DNA of 64,000 bases from Epilithonimonas zeae (GCF_900141765.1 NZ_FSRK01000003.1:124001-188000); one strand, 5' to 3'; counted from the first letter of the stretch, positions 23,359-32,984 are shown. The notes: a model not told the origin generated them from the sequence alone. Numbers and translations are program-made.

Positions 23359-24183
23359 TTACTTTCTCACAGTCACATCAATGTTAATCGCTGGTGCGGC
23401 CATTCCAATTTTTTGCCAAGCGCCATAAAAAGACCTGTAATATCCGGATCTGAGAAGCGCACCACTCAAAGCAACTTTCCCATTGGAATCGCCAATGAAC
23501 TGAATGCCAACAAAGAATTTACCCTCCAACCAGATTTTTTCTTTTTTAAGATCCAAAGAAAATGTTGAATCCTGCAATTGATCTTTGCCAATGGTCGCAA
23601 TAATATCATTATCCAAAATCAGATTATTCGGTTTGCCATCTTTTTCGTCGTAAATCGTGTAGCGAACTTTGATTGGCGTGGTAGATTCGAATCTGGAAAA
23701 ATTGATATTGATTTTATTGATTTTCAACTTTTTATTAGAACTGAATTCTACCGCAGTTTCCTCCACAACAGCATTTCCTTTCTCCATATTTGGGGTAAAC
23801 ATTATCGATTTTGATTTACTATTTACACCCAGATTCTTCTCTTTATAATTTTTCGGAGCGATGAAAACTTCTTGGATATTAGTGACTTTTTCGTACAAAT
23901 AGATATTATGGGGATTCTGTTTTACAAAATCTTCTACAGAACTTCTGAACTGTTTGTATCCGGGAACATCTACAATAACTACTTTATCCTTCGCTACATT
24001 ATCAAGCTTAATTTGAAATTTCCCATCTTCACCAGCCTGAATTCCATAGCTACTATTAACGATTCCAATCTTGGCAAAAGGAATAGGTTGGTTGTCATCT
24101 TTAGAAATAACAGTTCCAGAAATAGCCTGCGCCTGAAAAGTTAGAAATGTGAATAATGCAAAGATAAAGTTGATTTTTTTCAT
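23359..24183 (-). CDS. Secreted protein with carboxypeptidase-regulatory-like domain
   Basis: 274 residues. A signal peptide (1-20) is followed by a CarboxypepD_reg-like beta sandwich (AISGTVISKDDNQPIPFAKIGIVNSSYGIQAGEDGKF, about 20-100), then a region of about 170 residues with MFTPNMEKGNAVVEETAVEF and a beta-rich C-terminus ending INIDVTVRK. This is a common Bacteroidota exported architecture, often seen at the N-terminus of SusC-like receptors; here it stands alone with no barrel. Function unknown. Confidence 0.75.
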   Translation of the reverse strand: MKKINFIFALFTFLTFQAQAISGTVISKDDNQPIPFAKIGIVNSSYGIQAGEDGKFQIKLDNVAKDKVVIVDVPGYKQFRSSVEDFVKQNPHNIYLYEKVTNIQEVFIAPKNYKEKNLGVNSKSKSIMFTPNMEKGNAVVEETAVEFSSNKKLKINKININFSRFESTTPIKVRYTIYDEKDGKPNNLILDNDIIATIGKDQLQDSTFSLDLKKEKIWLEGKFFVGIQFIGDSNGKVALSGALLRSGYYRSFYGAWQKIGMAAPAINIDVTVRK

Positions 24184-24349
24184 TGAAAATAATTTTCAGC
24201 AAACTTCTGAAATTTTCAACAGGCATTATCTCAAAGAAAAGTTAAAACAACTAAAACTTTAGTTAAATTTTTCGAGAAAAATCACAGAAAATCATCTACA
24301 CACAATATCTATTTTTAATTATATTTATCGAATTATTAAAAATCAAATA

Positions 24350-26656
24350 ATGAAAAATAATTTACTTTTTCTATTTCTAACCTGCGTTTGTTTTACAAAA
24401 CTTTATTCGCAATCGGAGCAATTTTCGAAAATCAAAATCCCTTACTCTTCTCAACAAGAATTTCAAAAAATATTGGAAATCGCTGAGTTGGATCATTTTA
24501 AAGGAAAAAAAGGTCATTTTGTAGAGACCATTGTTTCCAGCGAAATTCTTGAAAAATTGAAATCAGAAAAATTTCAAGTCAAAATTTTGGATGAAAACGT
24601 CATCGAAACTTTTCACAAAAAATATCTTGAAGAAAAAAATACATCATTCAAAAATTTTACTCCAGCTTGCAACGGTACCTATTCTGACCCTGTGAATTAC
24701 AGAACTGGAAGTATGGCAGGTTTTCTTAATTATAATGAAGTTTTTCAGGATTTGACGAAAATGCATACGCTGTATCCCAATCTCATAACGGACAAAGCAC
24801 CAATCAGTACTTTCAAGACCGCGGAAAACAGAGATATTTTCTTAGTAAAACTTAGCAATAATCAAATCAATACTCCAAAAAAGAAATTGCTTTTCACCGC
24901 ACTTCACCACGCAAGAGAAGCCGGATCTATGCAACAATTGATTTACTTTATGTGGTATCTTTTGGAAAATTACGCTTCCGATCCTGAAATAAAAACGATT
25001 CTAGACAAGACGGAACTCTACATAGTTCCAATTGTAAATCCAGACGGATTTTTCTACAACTGGAACACAAATCCGAACGGTGGCGGAATGTGGAGAAAAA
25101 ACAGAAGAAACAATGGAGGTTCTTTTGGTGTTGACAACAACAGAAATTATGATGCAAGATGGGGAACAACGGGAATTTCTACAAATCCAACTTCTGATAC
25201 CTACTGTGGTCCAGCTCCTTTTTCCGAACCAGAAAACCAAGCTATAAAATGGCTTTGCGAACAGAATCAGTTTATTGTTGCCATCAACAATCATACTTTT
25301 TCTGGTTTGATGCTTTTCCCTTATGGTTTTGATTATGACCAACCAACGCCAGATCACGATATATTTACCATACTTGGCGATGAGATGGTAAAGAAAAGTG
25401 GCTATATCAATCAACTTTCTTCCGCGCTATATCCCACATCCGGATCATCTGACGATTGGATGTATGATCCTACTCCTCAAAAACCAAAAATATTTGCCTA
25501 CACACCGGAAAATGGATTTAGTTTTTGGGATACGCCTTCTCAAGTGAGCATCAACAATAGAGGAATGTTATTTTCAAATCTTTCTATTTTGAAATCTTTG
25601 TACAATTATTATACTATCGAGGACAAAAGTAATTACAACATTTCTGGGCAGACTTTCACAATTGATATTTCTGCAAGAAAAATAGGACTCGGAACCGGCA
25701 CATCTGCAGTGACATTGGTAAGTAATACACCGGGAATTAATATTACCAATGCCAATTCCAACATCCCAGATTCCGCACAAGGCTCTTCTACTAACTTATC
25801 TTTTTCTGGAAACATCACAGAATCTCCAAATGTTGGAGATCTGGTTTCTTTTAGTTTGAAAATTGACAATGGCGATTTTGTTCAAACCATTCCTATTTCA
25901 AAAATATTCGGGACTTCTAAAGTTTTATTAAATGACGAAGGAAACACAATGGACAATTGGAATAAAACAGGAAGTTGGGGAATTACCAATGCGGCATCTT
26001 CTTCGTCTCCAAGTTCTATCACAGACAGTCCAAATGGTAATTATGCCAATGGTTCTCAGACCTCTATCACATCAAAAAATTCTTACAATTTGACTAATGT
26101 AAAAGCTGCCTGGATCAGTTTCAAAACCAAATGGAACATAGAAAACGGATACGACTCCGCAATTTTTGAAGTTTCGGACAATGGCGGAAGCACTTGGCAA
26201 ACGCAATGTGGAGAATTCACAAATCTTGGATCAGCCGATCAACTCATTAACCAACCTCTTTATGATGGAAAATCTGAAGGTTGGAAATTTGAAAAAATAT
26301 CGCTTTCCAACTATATTGGAAAAAATATTAAGATTCGTTTTCGCCTGATTGCAGATCAAGCTGTTACAGAAGACGGAATCTATCTGGATGACATAAAGCT
26401 TGAAGTTATCGAGAATTTTTTAAATGTGAATGAAACTGATAAAAAAAGTATAAGCATCTATCCAAATCCTGTAAAATCTGTGCTTAGCATCATTTCATCA
26501 GAGAACAAAAAAAGTTTTGAAATATATGCTTTGGATGGTAAACTGCTGAAAACTGGAAAAATAAATTCAAATAAAATTGATGTTTCAAACCTGAATTCTG
26601 GAGAATATCTCCTCAAGCTAGATAATGAGAAAGTCATCAAATTCATCAAAAAATAA
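24350..26656 (+). CDS. Secreted M14 zinc carboxypeptidase with type IX sorting domain
   Basis: 768 residues. Signal peptide 1-20; the M14 peptidase occupies about 115-430 with zinc ligands H-x-x-E in HHAREAGS (about 185), PIVNPDGFFYNWN, a second His in NNHTFSG and the FAYTPENGFSFWD region carrying the catalytic Glu. A beta domain and a jelly-roll/MAM-like part follow (SAIFEVSDNGGSTWQT, YLDDIKLEV). The last 75 residues are a type A sorting domain (ISIYPNPVKSVLSI ... LNSGEYLLKL). It should leave the cell through the gld/Por machine encoded at 37-42 kb. The family hydrolyses C-terminal residues of peptides. Confidence 0.9.
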   Translation: MKNNLLFLFLTCVCFTKLYSQSEQFSKIKIPYSSQQEFQKILEIAELDHFKGKKGHFVETIVSSEILEKLKSEKFQVKILDENVIETFHKKYLEEKNTSFKNFTPACNGTYSDPVNYRTGSMAGFLNYNEVFQDLTKMHTLYPNLITDKAPISTFKTAENRDIFLVKLSNNQINTPKKKLLFTALHHAREAGSMQQLIYFMWYLLENYASDPEIKTILDKTELYIVPIVNPDGFFYNWNTNPNGGGMWRKNRRNNGGSFGVDNNRNYDARWGTTGISTNPTSDTYCGPAPFSEPENQAIKWLCEQNQFIVAINNHTFSGLMLFPYGFDYDQPTPDHDIFTILGDEMVKKSGYINQLSSALYPTSGSSDDWMYDPTPQKPKIFAYTPENGFSFWDTPSQVSINNRGMLFSNLSILKSLYNYYTIEDKSNYNISGQTFTIDISARKIGLGTGTSAVTLVSNTPGINITNANSNIPDSAQGSSTNLSFSGNITESPNVGDLVSFSLKIDNGDFVQTIPISKIFGTSKVLLNDEGNTMDNWNKTGSWGITNAASSSSPSSITDSPNGNYANGSQTSITSKNSYNLTNVKAAWISFKTKWNIENGYDSAIFEVSDNGGSTWQTQCGEFTNLGSADQLINQPLYDGKSEGWKFEKISLSNYIGKNIKIRFRLIADQAVTEDGIYLDDIKLEVIENFLNVNETDKKSISIYPNPVKSVLSIISSENKKSFEIYALDGKLLKTGKINSNKIDVSNLNSGEYLLKLDNEKVIKFIKK

Positions 26657-26661
26657 TAGAT

Positions 26662-26690
26662 AAAGCGATTCCCAAACGAATCGCTTTTTT
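26662..26690 (+). terminator. Terminator after the M14 peptidase gene
   Basis: AAAGCGATTC (26662-26671) pairs with GAATCGCTTT (26678-26687), followed by TTT. Confidence 0.88.
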
Positions 26691-26696
26691 ATTTCG

Positions 26697-26704
26697 TATT
26701 TTTG
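26697..26704 (+). promoter_or_regulatory. -7 box of the ABC-F gene
   Basis: TATTTTTG, 48 bp before the ATG at 26753, immediately after the previous terminator. Confidence 0.45.
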
Positions 26705-26752
26705 CACCTCAAATAAACACCCAATCTCTAACCTCCATCATCCAACAAAAAA

Positions 26753-28663
26753 ATGAATTACGTTTCTGCAGAAAATCTTAGCAAATCATACGGCGTTAAA
26801 ATCTTATTCAAAAATATCAATTTCCACGTGAACGAAGGCGACAAAATTGCTATCGTTGCCAAAAATGGGAGCGGAAAGTCTACCCTTCTGAAAATCCTGA
26901 TGGGCAAAGAAATTGCCGACAGCGGAACAACGGTTATTAACAAAGACATTCAGGTAGTTTTGTTTGACCAGGAAATTGATTTTGACCCGAAATTGTCTGT
27001 AGAAGAATTTATGATGACTTTGGATTCTGCCCCAATTTTAGCTTTGAAAAAATACCATTACGCATTAACTTCTGAAAATCCTGATGATATGGAAGCGGCT
27101 TTGGCAGAGATGGAAATCCATAAGGCTTGGGATTTGGAAAACGAAATGGAACAAATCCTTTCTCAGCTCAAAATCACAGATTTGAAAGCGAAAATGGGAA
27201 CGCTTTCCGGCGGACAAATCAAGAGAATTGCGCTTGCAAAACTTTTGACAGAAACCAGAGCTGAACATCGCCATACCTTATTGATTATGGATGAACCGAC
27301 CAACCACTTGGATGTGGAAATGGTAGAATGGCTGGAAAACTATCTGAGTAAGGCTAAAATCACTTTGCTTCTCGTAACGCACGACCGTTACTTTTTGGAT
27401 GCCGTTTGCGACAAGATCTGGGAAATGGAAGACGGCAATCTCTACCTACACAACGGAAGTTATGCGACTTATCTTGAGAACAAAATGATTCGTGAGGACA
27501 ATCTGAACTCAACGATTGATAAAGCACAAAACCTTTACAGAAAGGAGTTGGAATGGATGAGACGACAGCCAAAAGCAAGAACCACGAAGTCCAAATCCAG
27601 ACAAGATGACTTCTACGAAACCGAAAAAGTAGCGAAAACCGACACCAGAAAAGAAAAGCTGGAACTGGATTTCGAAATGAAAAGATTGGGAAATAAAATT
27701 CTTGAACTTCGGGACATCAATAAAAGTTATGGTGAGAAAGTTTTATTCAAAGATTTTTCTTACCAATTCCAAAGAGGTGAAAAAGTGGGAATCGTTGGAA
27801 AAAACGGTGCCGGAAAATCGACTTTACTGAATATCATCCAAGGTTTTGAACCAAAAGATTCCGGCGAAATAGAAACCGGAGAAACGATTAAATTCGGCTA
27901 TTTTGCACAGAAAGGTTTGCAATATAAAGAGGACGAAAGAGTGATTGATTTCATAAAAGAAATCGGTGAGAATTTCCCTTTGGCTAATGGTAAAACCATC
28001 TCTGCTTCTCAGTTCTTAAGATTATTCTTGTTTGATGACCAAACGCAATATTCGCCCATTTCAAAATTGTCTGGTGGAGAAAAACGTCGTCTGCACTTGA
28101 TGTATATTCTTTATCAAAACCCAAATTTCCTGATTTTTGATGAGCCGACGAATGATTTGGATTTGCCTACATTGACGGTTCTTGAGAATTTTCTTCAGAA
28201 TTTCCAAGGCAGTTTAATCATCGTTTCGCACGACCGTTATTTTATGGACAGAATTGTGGACCACGTTCTGGCTTTTGAAGGTGACGGAAAAATCAAAGAA
28301 TTTGTTGGGAATTTCTCAGAATACAGAGAACATCTGAAAAACGAGGAGAAAAATCCAAAAGAAGAAAAGTTGGAAGCTGGAAGTCGGAAGTCAGAAGATA
28401 CAACGATTCCGCTCAATGTGACCAACCAACAATCAGCAACCAACAACCAGCAACCAAAAAAGAAATTATCTTTCAAAGAACAACACGAGTTGGAAACCAT
28501 CGAGAAAGAAATGCCAAAGCTGGAAGAGAAAAGAGCCGGAATATTAGAACAACTCAACAACGAATCTGACTACGACAAAATCTCAAAACTATCTTCCGAA
28601 TTAGAGTCGATTTCCGGAAAATTGGAAGAATTTGAAATGCGTTGGTTGGAGCTTCAGGAATAA
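26753..28663 (+). CDS. uup: ABC-F family ATPase, Uup-like
   Basis: 636 residues, two ATP-binding cassettes and no membrane domain. First cassette: Walker A KNGSGKST (about 40), signature LSGGQIKR, Walker B LLIMDEPTNHLD. Second: KNGAGKST (about 357), LSGGEKRR, FLIFDEPTNDLD. Between them is the charged interdomain linker and at the end a coiled coil (EQHELETIEKEMPKLEEKRAG). ABC-F proteins act on the ribosome or in DNA transposition control (Uup). The linker before the coiled coil (about residues 540-570) is a low-complexity segment encoded by DNA resembling intergenic repeats. Confidence 0.88.
   Translation: MNYVSAENLSKSYGVKILFKNINFHVNEGDKIAIVAKNGSGKSTLLKILMGKEIADSGTTVINKDIQVVLFDQEIDFDPKLSVEEFMMTLDSAPILALKKYHYALTSENPDDMEAALAEMEIHKAWDLENEMEQILSQLKITDLKAKMGTLSGGQIKRIALAKLLTETRAEHRHTLLIMDEPTNHLDVEMVEWLENYLSKAKITLLLVTHDRYFLDAVCDKIWEMEDGNLYLHNGSYATYLENKMIREDNLNSTIDKAQNLYRKELEWMRRQPKARTTKSKSRQDDFYETEKVAKTDTRKEKLELDFEMKRLGNKILELRDINKSYGEKVLFKDFSYQFQRGEKVGIVGKNGAGKSTLLNIIQGFEPKDSGEIETGETIKFGYFAQKGLQYKEDERVIDFIKEIGENFPLANGKTISASQFLRLFLFDDQTQYSPISKLSGGEKRRLHLMYILYQNPNFLIFDEPTNDLDLPTLTVLENFLQNFQGSLIIVSHDRYFMDRIVDHVLAFEGDGKIKEFVGNFSEYREHLKNEEKNPKEEKLEAGSRKSEDTTIPLNVTNQQSATNNQQPKKKLSFKEQHELETIEKEMPKLEEKRAGILEQLNNESDYDKISKLSSELESISGKLEEFEMRWLELQE
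28369..28460 (+). repeat. In-frame simple repeat inside the ABC-F gene
   Basis: GAAGCTGGAAGTCGGAAGTC-type direct repeats (about 28375-28398) are followed by CAACCAACAATCAGCAACC-type repeats (about 28430-28460). The second codes an Asn/Gln/Thr-rich stretch. The first resembles the spacer at 16463-16485 (TTAGAAGCTAGAAATTAGAA). Confidence 0.5.
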
Positions 28664-28734
28664 TTGATAAATATCATAAAATCATAATATTTTGATTTTA
28701 AGTCAATTAAATCATATTTATATTATTATTTAGA

Positions 28735-28782
28735 ATTATTTAAAATAATACTGGGTAGGTGTTAACACATTTTATACTTTTG
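28735..28782 (+). promoter_or_regulatory. Promoter and palindromic operator candidate of the TonB receptor
   Basis: TACTTTTG (28775-28782) fits TAnnTTTG. A perfect palindrome ATTATTTAAAATAAT (28735-28749) sits at the -33 position. An AT-rich palindrome over the promoter of a siderophore receptor is where a Fur-type site would be, but the sequence is AT-rich enough that chance must be excluded. Confidence 0.4.
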
Positions 28783-28810
28783 CACAGTTTTTAAATATTC
28801 TAAATAAACT

Positions 28811-31069
28811 ATGAGAAAAAATGCTGTTGCAATAGGTCTTATTACTTTGTCTGTTTTTGGCTACGGTCAGGAAAAGAAAACAGATTCACTGAATGTAAGA
28901 ACCATAGAAGATGTCAAGCTTCATAAAGCGGGAAATCCGAATAAGGCAAAAACTTTCACTACCAAGTCCAACCTTTACGTGATGGAAAATCCGCAGGCCA
29001 CTGCTATTGTAACTCACGAAATCATCGAACAACAACAGGCACAGCAATTGTCGGATGTCGTACGAAACATCAACGGAATGTATATTACTTCTGCTAGAGG
29101 TGGTTCTCAGGATAGTTTCGGTGCAAGAGGTTACACTTTTGGCAACGAGAATATATATAAAAACGGTGCTCGTGTCAACAGCGGTATTTTTCCAGAAGTT
29201 TCGGGAATGGAAAGAGTGGAAGTTCTGAAAGGCGGTGCGGCCATTCTTTACGGAAATGTAGCACCCGGCGGAATCCTCAATATGATTACCAAAAAACCAT
29301 TATTTCACCAAGGAGGAAGCGTTGCCTTGAGTGCGGGAAGTTGGGACAATTATAAAGTAGCTCTGGATTTCCACGATGCACTTTCAAAAAGTTCTGCGTT
29401 CCGTGTGAATGGTGCTTTTGAAGATAAAGGCAGTTTCCGTGATAATATAACGTCTCAAAAATATTACTTCAACCCAAGTTTTCTTTTCAATATCTCAGAC
29501 AAAACGCAATTAATCGTTGAAGGTGACTATCTGAAAAATTATTTCACTCCGGACTTTGGAATTGGAACATTGGTTCTGGACACAAAAACTTCCAGGTCTG
29601 TGATCAACGATTTACTTGACATTCGTAAAAATGCTGGTGTTGATTTTCAGTATCAGAACGCACAAATGGCTACAAGCACGGTCACCTTGAATCATCAAAT
29701 CAACAACAACTGGAACTTGAATGTTGTTGGTTCTTATCAGAATTATACCAAAGATTTTTTCGGGAATGAAAGAATGCAGTGGAATTTTCAGCCTAACAAC
29801 GGTTCTTATCTTTGGAACAGAAGTTTGACCAAGACTTATAACGAACAAAACTACGGTTCTTTGCAAGCTAACTTAAACGGAGAATTCAAGACGGGACAAG
29901 TTAAACATAAACTACTTTTCGGTGCAGACGCTGACTATCTTCAGTCTGACAGTTATACCTATTTTCTACAAAAACAAAATGGAAGCTGGAACAATGGCGC
30001 TTTAACTTATGGAACCAACGGGAATAACGCCAGTGGAAACGTTCTTTTAACAGATGAATCTACTTGGGCTTCAGGTTACAAACCAGAAACATCAAAACAA
30101 AGTTTGACAAGAACACCAACAAGAAGAGCTGGCGTCTACCTTCAAGATTTGGTTTCCATAACCGAAAAATTCAAATTGCTGGCTGGAATCAGATGGTCTT
30201 ATTTGGAGAATATGCCGGTTTTGAAAACTAATTATCAATTTGATACACAAAATTTCAGCAAAACATCTACAGCTGGTAAACTTAGTAAAAATGCCTTCTC
30301 ACCAAGAGTTGGCTTAGTTTATGAATGGACAGAAAGCTTGATGACGTTTGCCAGTTACACCAATTCATTTGTTCCAAATACAGGAAATGACATTAATGGT
30401 CAATCGCTGGACCCGTCAATTGTAGACCAATGGGAAGTGGGTTTCAAGAAAAATCTGTTTTCAAACACTTTAGCTTTTAATGCCACAGCTTATCAAATTG
30501 ACAACAGTAATCTTGCACAGATGGCACCATTCAACAGTGTGGGACAAGTGAATACGGACACTAACATCAAAGAACTTACAGGTAAAACTCGAAGCCGTGG
30601 TGTGGAAGTTGACATTACCGGTAATCCTTTACCAAATCTTTCTGTAATAGCAGGATATTCTTATAATCATATGACCTACCTCGAAACACCAAACACGGAT
30701 GGAAGTTTTATTGAAGGCGAAAGAATTGTAAGAACACCAATGAACACTGCCAATGCATCAGTTTTCTACACTTTTGATAAATATGTTAAAGGTCTTAAGA
30801 TTGGAGCGACAGCATTTTATACCGGAAATCGTTATGGTGGATGGAATAACTTGAAGGATGCAAATGGTAATCAAAAAACAGATAGACTAATACCAATGAC
30901 TGATTTTACTCAAGTTGATTTCAGCGTAGGTTATCAGTACAAAAAGTTCCTTATCCAAGGGAAATTGGCTAATGCTTTCAATGTTTTAAATTATAATGTT
31001 CACGAGAACTACTCGGTAAACCCAATTATGCCAAGAAACTTTTATGTGACTTTGACATATAAACTTTAA
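28811..31069 (+). CDS. TonB-dependent siderophore receptor
   Basis: 752 residues. Signal peptide 1-19; the plug domain runs about 55-200 (ATAIVTHEIIEQQQAQQLSDVV, RGGSQDSFGARGYTF, GMERVEVLKGGAAILYGNVAPGG, NMITKKP), then a 22-strand barrel rich in aromatic-ended strands (VGLVYEWTESLMTFASYTNSF). The pattern is the FhuA/ferrichrome-type receptor family. It lacks the extra N-terminal carboxypeptidase-like domain of SusC. Iron uptake is further suggested by the PepSY gene 84 bp downstream. Confidence 0.9.
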   Translation: MRKNAVAIGLITLSVFGYGQEKKTDSLNVRTIEDVKLHKAGNPNKAKTFTTKSNLYVMENPQATAIVTHEIIEQQQAQQLSDVVRNINGMYITSARGGSQDSFGARGYTFGNENIYKNGARVNSGIFPEVSGMERVEVLKGGAAILYGNVAPGGILNMITKKPLFHQGGSVALSAGSWDNYKVALDFHDALSKSSAFRVNGAFEDKGSFRDNITSQKYYFNPSFLFNISDKTQLIVEGDYLKNYFTPDFGIGTLVLDTKTSRSVINDLLDIRKNAGVDFQYQNAQMATSTVTLNHQINNNWNLNVVGSYQNYTKDFFGNERMQWNFQPNNGSYLWNRSLTKTYNEQNYGSLQANLNGEFKTGQVKHKLLFGADADYLQSDSYTYFLQKQNGSWNNGALTYGTNGNNASGNVLLTDESTWASGYKPETSKQSLTRTPTRRAGVYLQDLVSITEKFKLLAGIRWSYLENMPVLKTNYQFDTQNFSKTSTAGKLSKNAFSPRVGLVYEWTESLMTFASYTNSFVPNTGNDINGQSLDPSIVDQWEVGFKKNLFSNTLAFNATAYQIDNSNLAQMAPFNSVGQVNTDTNIKELTGKTRSRGVEVDITGNPLPNLSVIAGYSYNHMTYLETPNTDGSFIEGERIVRTPMNTANASVFYTFDKYVKGLKIGATAFYTGNRYGGWNNLKDANGNQKTDRLIPMTDFTQVDFSVGYQYKKFLIQGKLANAFNVLNYNVHENYSVNPIMPRNFYVTLTYKL

Positions 31070-31096
31070 TAAATATCAAATCAAATTTCTAAAAAT

Positions 31097-31130
31097 AAAA
31101 GTGGAGTCATACATTTGTCTCCACTTTTTC
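31097..31130 (+). terminator. Terminator after the TonB receptor gene
   Basis: AAAAGTGGAG (31097-31106) pairs with CTCCACTTTT (31119-31128) followed by T. It lies 26 bp before the next gene, so read-through may set a lower level of the PepSY protein. Confidence 0.75.
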
Positions 31131-31153
31131 AAATTTAAAAAACAAATATAAAA

Positions 31154-31669
31154 ATGGATAAAATCAAGAATACAAAAACGTTTATGAGAATCACGCACCG
31201 ATATCTGGGCTATTTTTTGGCTGGAATAATGGCTGTTTATGCTATCAGTGGCGTTTTGTTGGTTTACAGAGATACAGATTTTCTTAAAAAGGAAAAGAGT
31301 TATGAGAAGAAATTCGAGGCTAATTTGGATGAGAAAAAACTAGGAAAAGAAATCAAAATCAAAGGGTTTGAAGTGGAGAAAACGGAAGGAGATGTAATGT
31401 TTTTCAAGCAGGGAACTTATAATATGAAAACAGGAGAAGCAAAATATTCTAAAAAAGAATTACCATTCGTTTTAGACAAAATGACGAAACTTCACAAATC
31501 TCAATCCAAAGACACACTATCTCCACTGAATACATTCTTCGGAATTTCCTTATTTTTCTTTGTAATTTCTAGTTTCTGGATGTTTAATCCTAAGACAAAA
31601 GCTTTCAAACGCGGTATGGTTTTCACAGCTATCGGATTGGTAATTGCTTTGATTTTGACGTTTATTTAA
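31154..31669 (+). CDS. PepSY-associated transmembrane protein
   Basis: 171 residues. The N-terminus MRITHRYLGYFLAGIMAVYAISGVLLVYRD is the PepSY-TM helix motif; a charged periplasmic part of about 90 residues follows, then two more helices (about 122-142 and 150-170) separated by NPKTKAFKRG. PepSY-TM proteins often accompany siderophore receptors and are thought to reduce or release ferric iron at the inner membrane. This one is short, with three helices only. Its end converges on the TSUP gene at a 4-bp distance. Confidence 0.82.
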   Translation: MDKIKNTKTFMRITHRYLGYFLAGIMAVYAISGVLLVYRDTDFLKKEKSYEKKFEANLDEKKLGKEIKIKGFEVEKTEGDVMFFKQGTYNMKTGEAKYSKKELPFVLDKMTKLHKSQSKDTLSPLNTFFGISLFFFVISSFWMFNPKTKAFKRGMVFTAIGLVIALILTFI

Positions 31670-31673
31670 ACAA

Positions 31674-32966
31674 TTAAATAAAATGCAGAGCCTTCAATAA
31701 AACATTAAGACTCCAGATTATAACCATTAATCCTACTCCGACAAACATTGCTTTAAGAGGTAATTTCCCTGCCAGTTTTGCAGCAATTGGAGCAGCTAGA
31801 ACGCCTCCTAAAATCAAAGCGGCAATCAATTGCCAATGACTGATTCCGATGACTGAAAAGAATGTCAATGCACTGGCGAAGGTTACAAAAAACTCCGTTA
31901 AACTCACTGTTCCGATAATATAACGTGGGGTTTTTCCTTTCGAAATCAAGGTTGATGTGACTAATGGTCCCCAGCCTCCACCACCAAAGGAATCCAAGAA
32001 ACCACCAGCTCCAGCAAGCCAACCAACCCTTTTGGTCTTTTTGCGTTTCTTATTTTTCTTAAAAGCATTGAACAAAATTCTGATTCCAAGGATGAAAGTG
32101 TATGTTGCCAGAATCGGTTTGATGATTCCGGCATATTTCTCCCCGAAATAAGACAAAAGCAATGCACCCAAAACTGCTCCGATAACTCCCGGAATCAAAA
32201 TATTTTTGAATAATTTCTTATTGATATTCCCAAATTTATAGTGGCTAAATCCGGAAGCGCCGCTGGAAAACATCTCTGCTGTATGAATACTGCTACTGAT
32301 TGCCGGCAAAGGAATCCCTATATACAAAAGTGCGGCTGTGCAAGTCACACCATAGCCCATTCCTAATGCGCCATCAATCAATTGTGCTAAAAATCCGACC
32401 AAAAATAACCAGAAAAATCGTTCATCTGTATTATGATTCAGATATTGATAAGCAACTTGCAAATCTTTGAATCCGATATAAAATGACACTATATTTCCTA
32501 TCAGCAAAACGACAAATGCCCAGAAAAACACAGTTGCAATCCTTCGCCATTTCTTCTCGCCATTAATAATGAAAAGAGATTTCCTCTCTTGCGAATCATT
32601 ATTTCCACGAAAGAAAAAATCTTGATCAGAAGGGAGACTTGGAGCGAAATATAAGTTTTTTCTTTCTTTAATTTTATTAATTATCAATTGATCTTGAGCA
32701 GAATCTTCTGTCGCCACAATGAACAAATCTGCAATTTCTAAATATGAATCATCAAAATCCTCATTAATAATCCTGACCGAAGTATTTTCCAGCAACAGGT
32801 TTTTGATATCATCAGAAAGTCTCTTGGCAAGAACGCTGATATTAGCATCCGGAATATTCTGCATCAAATCATTGAGCTGTTCAGAAGCTAACTTTCCACC
32901 GCCGACAATCAGGATTTTGTTAGTCGATGCATTGATAAAAACCGGAAGTGAAATTTTGGATGTCAA
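31674..32966 (-). CDS. Siroheme-dehydrogenase-like domain fused to a TSUP (TauE/SafE) transporter
   Basis: 430 residues. Residues about 1-130 form a Rossmann domain of the Met8/CysG-N type: VFINASTNKILIVGGGKLASEQL (NAD-binding GGGK) and LFIVATEDSAQDQLI in place of the usual ATDD motif, ending APSLPSDQDFFFRG. From about 145 it is a polytopic TSUP anion exporter (LAQLIDGALGMGYGV, GGFLDSFGGGGWGPLV, two homologous halves). Last gene of the cysH-cysD-cysN run, 18 bp after cysN, so sulfite or sulfate handling is likely. Whether the Rossmann part still makes sirohydrochlorin or only senses NAD(H) is open. Confidence 0.85.
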   Translation of the reverse strand: MTSKISLPVFINASTNKILIVGGGKLASEQLNDLMQNIPDANISVLAKRLSDDIKNLLLENTSVRIINEDFDDSYLEIADLFIVATEDSAQDQLIINKIKERKNLYFAPSLPSDQDFFFRGNNDSQERKSLFIINGEKKWRRIATVFFWAFVVLLIGNIVSFYIGFKDLQVAYQYLNHNTDERFFWLFLVGFLAQLIDGALGMGYGVTCTAALLYIGIPLPAISSSIHTAEMFSSGASGFSHYKFGNINKKLFKNILIPGVIGAVLGALLLSYFGEKYAGIIKPILATYTFILGIRILFNAFKKNKKRKKTKRVGWLAGAGGFLDSFGGGGWGPLVTSTLISKGKTPRYIIGTVSLTEFFVTFASALTFFSVIGISHWQLIAALILGGVLAAPIAAKLAGKLPLKAMFVGVGLMVIIWSLNVLLKALHFI

Positions 32967-32984
32967 GGTTTTTCTTATTTAAAA

